Assembly: GCF_001279725.1 (NCBI RefSeq)
Contig: NZ_LGDE01000159.1
Location: 19,207 to 83,206, forward strand
Direction: 5' to 3'
Source: Streptomyces sp. WM4235
GTDB lineage: Bacteria > Actinomycetota > Actinomycetes > Streptomycetales > Streptomycetaceae
DNA: 64,000 nt
In this document: positions 58,958 to 64,000 of the stretch, in pieces
How the letters are laid out: the number at the start of each line of letters is the position of its first letter
Numbering within the stretch: the stretch's first letter is position 1
The notes under the pieces: generated by a model
Databases searched by the model: none
What the model saw: the letters and a program-made list of their open reading frames with translations, nothing else
Told to the model about the DNA's origin: nothing
Program-made: the position numbers and the translations under genes

Positions 58958-59935
58958 ATGCAACCGATCATCATCGTCCTGATCATTCTCGTGGTTCTGG
59001 TCTTCATCGCACTGGTCAAGACGATCCAGGTGATCCCGCAGGCCAGCGCCGCCATCGTCGAGCGATTCGGCCGCTACACCCGCACCCTCAACGCGGGCCT
59101 GAACATCGTCGTCCCGTTCATCGACTCGATCCGCAACCGGATCGACCTGCGTGAACAGGTCGTCCCCTTCCCGCCGCAGCCGGTCATCACCCAGGACAAC
59201 CTGGTCGTCAACATCGACACCGTCATCTACTACCAGGTGACCGACGCCCGCGCCGCCACGTACGAAGTGGCCAGCTACATCCAGGCCATCGAGCAACTCA
59301 CCGTCACCACGCTGCGCAACATCATCGGCGGCATGGACCTCGAACGCACCCTCACCTCCCGCGAGGAGATCAACGCCGCCCTGCGCGGAGTCCTCGACGA
59401 GGCCACCGGCAAGTGGGGCATCCGCGTCAACCGCGTCGAGCTGAAGGCCATCGAGCCGCCGACCTCCATCCAGGACTCGATGGAGAAGCAGATGCGCGCC
59501 GACCGCGACAAGCGCGCCGCGATCCTCCAGGCCGAAGGTGTCCGACAGTCCGAGATCCTGCGCGCCGAGGGCGAGAAGCAGTCCTCGATCCTGCGCGCCG
59601 AAGGTGACGCCAAGGCCGCCGCCCTGCGCGCCGAGGGCGAGGCCCAGGCCATCCGCACGGTCTTCGAGTCCATCCACGCCGGCGACGCCGACCAGAAGCT
59701 CCTCGCCTACCAGTACCTCCAGATGCTCCCGAAGATCGCCGAAGGCGACGCCAACAAGCTCTGGATCGTGCCGAGCGAGATCGGCGACGCCCTCAAGGGC
59801 CTCTCCGGCGCCATGGGCAACTTCGGCCCCATGGGCGGAGGTTCCGGCTTCAACCCGCAGAACTCCGGCAAGGAAGGCGCCGGCACCGGCGACACCGTCC
59901 CGCCCTCCCGCCGCGAACAGCCCCCCATCGACTGA
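58958..59935 (+). CDS. SPFH/Band 7 (stomatin/QmcA-like) protein
   Basis: A 325-aa protein: an N-terminal membrane segment (about 2-20), SPFH domain (VIPQASAAIVERFGRYTRTLNAGLNIVVPFIDSI), coiled-coil region with repeated RAEG units (about 190-240: AEGVRQSEILRAEGEKQSSILRAEG) and a Gly/Ser-rich tail. Coupled in function to the NfeD gene upstream. AAGGGG-type sequence precedes the ATG. Confidence 0.93.
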   Translation: MQPIIIVLIILVVLVFIALVKTIQVIPQASAAIVERFGRYTRTLNAGLNIVVPFIDSIRNRIDLREQVVPFPPQPVITQDNLVVNIDTVIYYQVTDARAATYEVASYIQAIEQLTVTTLRNIIGGMDLERTLTSREEINAALRGVLDEATGKWGIRVNRVELKAIEPPTSIQDSMEKQMRADRDKRAAILQAEGVRQSEILRAEGEKQSSILRAEGDAKAAALRAEGEAQAIRTVFESIHAGDADQKLLAYQYLQMLPKIAEGDANKLWIVPSEIGDALKGLSGAMGNFGPMGGGSGFNPQNSGKEGAGTGDTVPPSRREQPPID

Positions 59936-60025
59936 CGCTCCCTTCCCCTCCTGCATGATCGGACCGGCCCCTCGACCTTCATGGCGGGGAGGCGACCCAC
60001 TCATGCAAAGGGGATGGCGCGGTCC

Positions 60026-60796
60026 ATGTCCATCTGGGAATCACTCGCGGTCTTCGCCGCCGGCATCGGCGCCGGCACGATCAACACCATCGTCGGCTCC
60101 GGCACCCTCATCACCTTCCCGGTGCTGCTCGCCACCGGCCTGTCCCCGGTCACCGCCAACGTGTCCAACACGCTCGGCCTGGTGCCCGGGTCCATCAGCG
60201 GAGCCATCGGCTACCGCAAGGAACTCCAGGGCCAACGCGCCCGCATCATGCGGCTCGGCGCCGTCTCCCTCGTCGGCGGGTTCGCGGGCGCCGTCCTGCT
60301 CCTCACCCTGCCGTCGGACTCCTTCGACACGATCGTGCCCGTCCTGATCGGGATCGCCCTCGTGCTCGTCGTGCTCCAGCCCCGGCTCGCGGCGGCCCTG
60401 CGCAAGCGCCAGGAGGCCTCGGGCGCCGACGCCGGGCATCCCGACGGAGGCCCGGCCCTGCTCTCGGGGATGCTGCTCGCCAGCGCGTACGGAGGCTACT
60501 TCGGCGCCGCCCAGGGAGTGCTGTACCTCGGACTCATGGGCCTGCTCCTCCACGAGGACCTGCAACGGATCAACGCCGTCAAGAACGTCCTCGCCGCCCT
60601 CGTCAACGGCATCGCGGCCGTCGTCTTCCTCTTCGTCGCCGAGTTCGACTGGACGGCCGTGGTCCTCATCGCCGTCGGCTCCACCATCGGCGGCCAGATC
60701 GGCGCCAAGGTCGGCCGCCGACTCCCGCCGACCGCCCTGCGAGCGATCATCGTCGTGGTCGGCATCCTCGCGATCGTCCAGCTGCTGATCCGCTGA
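60026..60796 (+). CDS. TSUP-family permease (TauE/SafE)
   Basis: A 256-aa protein with about eight helices. The repeat motif GAGTINTIVGSGTLITFPVLLATGLSPVTANVSNTLGL is in the N-terminal half and SAYGGYFGAAQGVLYLGLMGLLLHEDLQRINAVKNVLA in the second. Known members move sulfite or organosulfonates; the substrate here is unknown. The ATG at 60026 gives the family start, though AAAGGGG before an in-frame ATG at 60014 is also possible. Confidence 0.88.
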   Translation: MSIWESLAVFAAGIGAGTINTIVGSGTLITFPVLLATGLSPVTANVSNTLGLVPGSISGAIGYRKELQGQRARIMRLGAVSLVGGFAGAVLLLTLPSDSFDTIVPVLIGIALVLVVLQPRLAAALRKRQEASGADAGHPDGGPALLSGMLLASAYGGYFGAAQGVLYLGLMGLLLHEDLQRINAVKNVLAALVNGIAAVVFLFVAEFDWTAVVLIAVGSTIGGQIGAKVGRRLPPTALRAIIVVVGILAIVQLLIR

Positions 60797-60819
60797 GCGA
60801 CGTATCCCGCATACGTCGC
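60797..60819. terminator. Short hairpin after the TSUP gene
   Basis: GCGACGTAT-CCCGC-ATACGTCGC, starting just after the stop codon. Confidence 0.65.
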
Positions 60820-60845
60820 CCAGCGCAGCCGAACAGTCAGCGGTA

Positions 60846-61349
60846 CTAGGCGGAACGCTCAAGCCACTCGGGGAGGGCATTGCGACCGCCCGCCCCCAGC
60901 GCCAACAACATCGCGTCCGCCGGCGACGGCACGAACGGCTTCCGGAGGAGCGGCATCCCCGCCTCCTCCGGAGTCCGGGCCGCTTTGCGGTGGTTGTCCT
61001 CGGCGCACGAGGCCACCGTGTTCAACCACGTGTCCCCGCCGCCCTGAGCCCGCGGCAGTACGTGGTCCACGGTCGTCGCGCGCCTCCCGCAGTACGCGCA
61101 CCGGTGCTGGTCCCGGGCCAACACACCCCTCCGTGACCAGGGAGCATGTCTTCGGAAGGGCACCCGGACGTACCTGCACAACCTGATCACCCGGGGCATC
61201 GGAAGCTCCATGGTGGCCGCCCGCACACGCAGCTCGGGATGGGACTGTTCGACCACGGCCTTGTCCTGGAGCACCAGGACCACGGCCCTGTTCAACGTCA
61301 CCGTCGACAGCGGCTCGAAGCTCGCATTCAGCACCAGCGTGTCCCGCAT
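60846..61349 (-). CDS. HNH endonuclease-domain protein
   Basis: A 167-aa protein. N-terminal part (TLVLNASFEPLSTVTLNRAVVLVLQDKAVVEQ) is the typical actinobacterial lead of this family, and the HNH core is RCAYCGRRATTVDHVLPRAQGGGDTWLNTVASCAEDNHRKAA (CxxC, DH, N, H). The function is unknown; conserved in many actinobacteria. ATG at 61349 with GGAGG 8 nt upstream; the longer frame to 61487 crosses the terminator of the neighbouring gene and is unsupported. Confidence 0.9.
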   Translation of the reverse strand: MRDTLVLNASFEPLSTVTLNRAVVLVLQDKAVVEQSHPELRVRAATMELPMPRVIRLCRYVRVPFRRHAPWSRRGVLARDQHRCAYCGRRATTVDHVLPRAQGGGDTWLNTVASCAEDNHRKAARTPEEAGMPLLRKPFVPSPADAMLLALGAGGRNALPEWLERSA

Positions 61350-61446
61350 CTCGCCCACCTCCCGTGTGCAGGCCCGCGACCACACCGGCAGCAGAGCCCG
61401 CAACCACTCTGGCCGCGCGCGCCACGCGGGACAACGCAATAAAAAT

Positions 61447-61481
61447 GCCCGGTCCTGGCCGTCTTTAGACCAGGACCGGGC
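61447..61481 (-). terminator. Rho-independent terminator of the YbhB gene
   Basis: On the minus strand the 12-bp stem GCCCGGTCCTGG / CCAGGACCGGGC is followed by ATTTTTATTG, one of the few classical T-run terminators in the window. Confidence 0.9.
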
Positions 61482-61498
61482 AAACAACGGGACAACGA

Positions 61499-62032
61499 TC
61501 AGCCGGCGGGCGCCTCGTACTCACCGATCAGCTGCGCGCGACCCAGCGTGTGGAACCGCAGATTGAAGCCGACGACCGCCGGCGAGACGTCCGCGTCCGG
61601 CCCGAGCTTCTCCTGATCCACCGCGTACACGGTGAACACGTACCGGTGCCGCTCCCCGGCCGGAGGCTGCGCCCCGCCGAAATCCCGGGTGCCGTAGTCG
61701 TTCCGTACGTGCACGGCCCCGTCCGGCAGCCCCTCGAACTTCCCGCTGCCCGCACCCGCCGGCAGCTCGGTGACCGACACCGGAAGATCGAACAGCACCC
61801 AGTGCCAGAACCCGCTGCCCGTCGGCGCGTCCGGGTCGAAACACGTCACGGCGAAGCTCTTCGTCCCCTCCGGGAAACCCTCCCACCGCAGGTGCGGCGA
61901 GACGTTCCCACCCGTCAGGACCTGCGCGTCACCCAGATCCGCCCCGGGCTCCACATCCCCGCTCACCACGGAGAAGGCGTGCACCTCCGGGTGGAAGGCG
62001 TGGGGAAGAGGTGCCCTGCTCTGCTCGACCAC
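61499..62032 (-). CDS. YbhB/YbcL-family (PEBP-like) protein
   Basis: A 177-aa protein of the phosphatidylethanolamine-binding/RKIP family. Motifs: GGNVSPHLRWEGFPEGTKSFAVTCFDPDAPTGSGFWHWVLFDLP and DYGTRDFGGAQPPAGERHRYVFTVYAVD. Bacterial members have unknown roles. GTG start with AGGAGG upstream. It is downstream of Spo0M on the same strand (gap 51 nt). Confidence 0.92.
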   Translation of the reverse strand: MVEQSRAPLPHAFHPEVHAFSVVSGDVEPGADLGDAQVLTGGNVSPHLRWEGFPEGTKSFAVTCFDPDAPTGSGFWHWVLFDLPVSVTELPAGAGSGKFEGLPDGAVHVRNDYGTRDFGGAQPPAGERHRYVFTVYAVDQEKLGPDADVSPAVVGFNLRFHTLGRAQLIGEYEAPAG

Positions 62033-62083
62033 TGCTGAACCTCCTGCATCGCGTACGCGTACGTCCCCGAGCCTAGGGGGACC

Positions 62084-62866
62084 CTAGAGCCAGTTGCGCT
62101 GCGAACCGACCGAGGCGATCCACTGGTTCAGGTAGGCCGCCCAGTCGGTGTCCTGGTAGGACTGCAGCCCCACCTGGAAGCAGCGGTACGTGTCACTGCC
62201 CTCGGAGAACAGACCCGGCTTCTTGTCCATCTCCAGTACGACGTCCATCTCGCGGCCGTCCGAGACGAAGGTCAGCTCGACCTGGTTCAGCCCCCGGTAC
62301 TGCGACGGCGGCAGGAACTCGATCTCCTGGTAGAAGGGCAGCGTCTGACGCGTCCCCCGGATGTGCCCGCGCTCCATGTCCGCCGAACGGAAGGAGAAGC
62401 CGAGCTGCCGGAAGGCGTCCAGGATCGCCTGCTGCGCCGGCACCGGGTGCACGTTGATCGCGTCCAGGTCACCCGCGTCCACCGCGCGCGCGATCTCCAG
62501 CTCGGTGCTGACCCCGATGTTCATCCCGTGCAGGTGCTGACCGCCGAAGTGGGTGATCGGCGTCTCCGCGGGGATCTCCAGCCCGAACGGCACCACGTGC
62601 AGCGCGCCGGCCTGCACCTGGACGGCACCCCCGAGGCGCTGCTTGGTGAAGACGATGTCCTGCTTGTACTCCTGGTCACCGCCCTCCACCTCCACCCGCG
62701 CCTGGAGACCGACGGACAGACCCTCGATCTGCTGCTCCACGGATCCACCCTGGATCCGGACCTCACCCTGGACGATGCCGCCCGGAACGACGTTCGGCTC
62801 GGTGATGATCGTGTCCACCGAGGCACCACCGGCACCCAGGCTCGCGAACAGCTTCCTGAACCCCAT
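62084..62866 (-). CDS. spo0M: Spo0M-like sporulation control protein
   Basis: A 260-aa arrestin-fold protein: FRKLFASLGAGGASVDTIITEPNVVPGGIVQGEVRIQGG at the N-terminus, and a second beta-sandwich half with FQLGFSFRS-like FRQLGFSFRSADMERGHI and EIEFLPPSQYRGLNQVELTFVS. In Bacillus Spo0M affects sporulation and cell shape; in Streptomyces the role is unclear. AAGGGGAG precedes the ATG. It is the first gene of a minus-strand pair with YbhB. Confidence 0.92.
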   Translation of the reverse strand: MGFRKLFASLGAGGASVDTIITEPNVVPGGIVQGEVRIQGGSVEQQIEGLSVGLQARVEVEGGDQEYKQDIVFTKQRLGGAVQVQAGALHVVPFGLEIPAETPITHFGGQHLHGMNIGVSTELEIARAVDAGDLDAINVHPVPAQQAILDAFRQLGFSFRSADMERGHIRGTRQTLPFYQEIEFLPPSQYRGLNQVELTFVSDGREMDVVLEMDKKPGLFSEGSDTYRCFQVGLQSYQDTDWAAYLNQWIASVGSQRNWL

Positions 62867-62966
62867 GCTCTGACTCCCCTTGACGGCTCTATCGATGTAA
62901 AAGCTCTGGTGACTACCTCTACAAACGCGGAACCTTAGGCCCCGGTTGCAGCCGCGCGCGTTCCAC

Positions 62967-62972
62967 TACGCT
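62967..62972 (+). promoter_or_regulatory. Leaderless -10 (TACGCT)
   Basis: TACGCT plus 7 nt then ATG at 62980. A -35-like TTGCAG lies at 62946-62951 (15-nt spacer). Confidence 0.5.
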
Positions 62973-62979
62973 CGATTGG

Positions 62980-63621
62980 ATGAGCGCGCGCCCCGACCGT
63001 ACGCCCCTGGCCCGGTCCTTCTTCGACCGCCCGGTCCTCACGGTGGCCCCCGACCTCCTCGGCCGGACCCTCGTCCGCCTGACCCCGGACGGCCCGCTGG
63101 AACTACGCATCACGGAAGTCGAGGCGTACGAGGGGGAGGCGGACCCCGGCTCGCACGCCTACCGAGGACGTACGGCCCGCAACGCGTCGATGTTCGGACC
63201 GCCCGGACACGCGTACGTCTACTTCATCTACGGAATGTGGTTCAGCCTCAACCTGGTGTGCGGCCCCCCGGGCCACGCGAGCGGGGTCCTGCTGCGGGCA
63301 GGCGAGGTGACGGTCGGCGCCGAGCTCGCCCGCACACGTCGACTCTCCGCGAGGAGGGACGGAGAACTGGCCAAGGGCCCGGCTCGCCTGGCCACCGCCC
63401 TGGACGTGGACCGTTCCCTGGACGGCACCGACCTCTGCGCCGGCCCCGACTCCCCGTTGTCCCTGCTCACGGGCACCCCCGCCACACCCGACCTGGTGAG
63501 CAGCGGCCCCCGCACGGGCGTCGGCGGAGCCGGCGCCGACCATCCCTACCGCTTCTGGGTCACCCACGACCCGACGGTCAGCCCGTACCGCGCCCACGTG
63601 CCCCGCCGGCGCTCGACTTGA
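62980..63621 (+). CDS. 3-methyladenine (alkyladenine) DNA glycosylase, AAG/MPG family
   Basis: A 213-aa protein of the MPG family (not HhH). [25 protein letters not shown], the catalytic-site block [43 protein letters not shown] (with the Glu and Tyr expected) and LLRAGEV are conserved. It removes alkylated purines from DNA. Single gene; leaderless start likely. The next feature is the rRNA leader. Confidence 0.93.
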   Translation: MSARPDRTPLARSFFDRPVLTVAPDLLGRTLVRLTPDGPLELRITEVEAYEGEADPGSHAYRGRTARNASMFGPPGHAYVYFIYGMWFSLNLVCGPPGHASGVLLRAGEVTVGAELARTRRLSARRDGELAKGPARLATALDVDRSLDGTDLCAGPDSPLSLLTGTPATPDLVSSGPRTGVGGAGADHPYRFWVTHDPTVSPYRAHVPRRRST

Positions 63622-63769
63622 CTCGCCCCCCGGGGACGCCTAACGTAGCCCGAGCCGCTTGAACGGGGTACTGCCTTCGCAGACCCCCAGAGCGGCCAAA
63701 CCACTCACACGACGACTACCCCTGGCGGGGACGATTTCGGCATGTCCGAATTCGAATCCGACGGCCCGA

Positions 63770-63799
63770 TTATGAGCCCCAAGGGAAAAGCGCTAACGT
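63770..63799 (+). promoter_or_regulatory. Possible rrn promoter 1
   Basis: -35-like TTATGA (63770-63775), 18-nt spacer, -10 TAACGT (63794-63799), in the region upstream of the rRNA leader. Tandem promoters are usual for Streptomyces rrn operons. Confidence 0.45.
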
Positions 63800-63894
63800 G
63801 GTGGAGCGCCGAAAGGCACAGGCCCCCAACGGCCACCGAATTCAAATCCAAACCGACTGCGACTTTCGAGAAGCAGGGCGCGGAAATGATCTGG

Positions 63895-63900
63895 TAGAGT
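63895..63900 (+). promoter_or_regulatory. Possible rrn promoter 2 (-10 TAGAGT)
   Basis: TAGAGT, about 55 nt before the anti-termination/processing leader. The -35 is not clear, as reported for some Streptomyces rrn promoters. Confidence 0.5.
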
Positions 63901-63905
63901 TGGAA

Positions 63906-64000
63906 ACGAAGGAAGCGCCCGGAGGGCCTGGAAACAGGAACGAAGGAAGCGTCCGTTCCTTGAGAACTCAACAGCGTGCCAAAAATCAACGCCAAAAGTT
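63906..64000 (+). ncRNA. rRNA operon leader (5' end of an rrn transcript)
   Basis: It contains ACGAAGGAAGCG twice (63906-63917, 63940-63951) and then CTTGAGAACTCAACAG followed by CGTGCCAAAAATCAACGCC, the boxA/processing leader found before 16S rRNA in actinobacteria. The 16S gene itself must begin after position 64000. The genome thus probably has an rrn operon directly right of this window. Confidence 0.8.

Overview
This window is high-GC chromosomal DNA from an actinomycete, almost certainly a Streptomyces. The signs are many GTG starts, strong third-position GC, a chaplin gene, a Spo0M homologue, a Gbn-like nucleoid protein and a PHO box of the Streptomyces type. The gene order also matches my recollection of the S. 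coelicolor segment around SCO1792-SCO1859; that is memory, not a search. I see no insertion sequence, prophage, CRISPR array or tRNA. Most of the window is conserved core chromosome. The most accessory-looking part is about 21.2-32.3 kb.

Layout. (1) 1-5.9 kb, minus strand: a cobalamin operon (cobD, cobQ, a fused ChlI/ChlD-type chelatase, cobO, cobB) behind a cobalamin riboswitch at about 5.95-6.1 kb. (2) 6.2-7.8 kb: a PiT phosphate transporter and a small membrane protein, with a PHO box. (3) 8-18 kb: an alpha/beta hydrolase, a conserved unknown, a VOC protein, a YpfJ-like zinc peptidase, an ABC-F protein, a Gbn-type nucleoid protein, an enoyl-CoA hydratase and a five-gene Asp23/AmaP operon. 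(4) 18.1-21.1 kb: an SDR, a SURF1-like protein, a Cys-rich small protein and a DEDDh exonuclease with a BRCT domain. (5) 21.2-26.2 kb: a TetR gene divergent from an uncharacterised four-gene catabolic operon (acetoacetate-decarboxylase-like, SDR, two amidohydrolases). (6) 26.3-29.4 kb: a NACHT-LRR STAND ATPase, a candidate NLR-like defence protein. (7) 29.5-32.3 kb: a plus-strand cluster whose first two products resemble the animal ether-lipid enzymes AGMO/TMEM195 and TMEM86 (lysoplasmalogenase), followed by a zinc alcohol dehydrogenase.

(8) 32.4-38.7 kb: a subtilisin, a DUF485/ActP acetate symporter pair, moaA and small proteins. (9) 38.7-44.8 kb: tyrS, pmbA/tldD and fabG/fabI. (10) 45-50 kb: a secreted protein, a FadR-type regulator divergent from an MFS exporter with a 40-residue companion peptide, a SixA-like phosphatase and serB. 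(11) 50.5-58.3 kb: a double-FHA ABC transporter, a lytic-transglycosylase-like secreted protein, a GAF histidine kinase with a NarL-type regulator, a ChpE-like chaplin and an ABC ATPase. (12) 58.4-63.6 kb: NfeD/SPFH, TSUP, HNH, YbhB, Spo0M and an alkyladenine DNA glycosylase. The right end is the promoter/leader of an rRNA operon whose 16S gene lies beyond the window.

Two cross-cutting observations. About ten genes lack a Shine-Dalgarno sequence and instead carry a -10-like hexamer exactly 6-7 nt before the start codon, so they are probably read from leaderless mRNAs. The junction between tldD and pmbA carries a 30-bp direct repeat that creates a 31-codon mini-ORF overlapping both the tldD stop and the pmbA start. 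The best candidates for undescribed biology are the putative ether-lipid cleavage cluster, the TetR-controlled decarboxylase/amidohydrolase operon and the NACHT-LRR protein.
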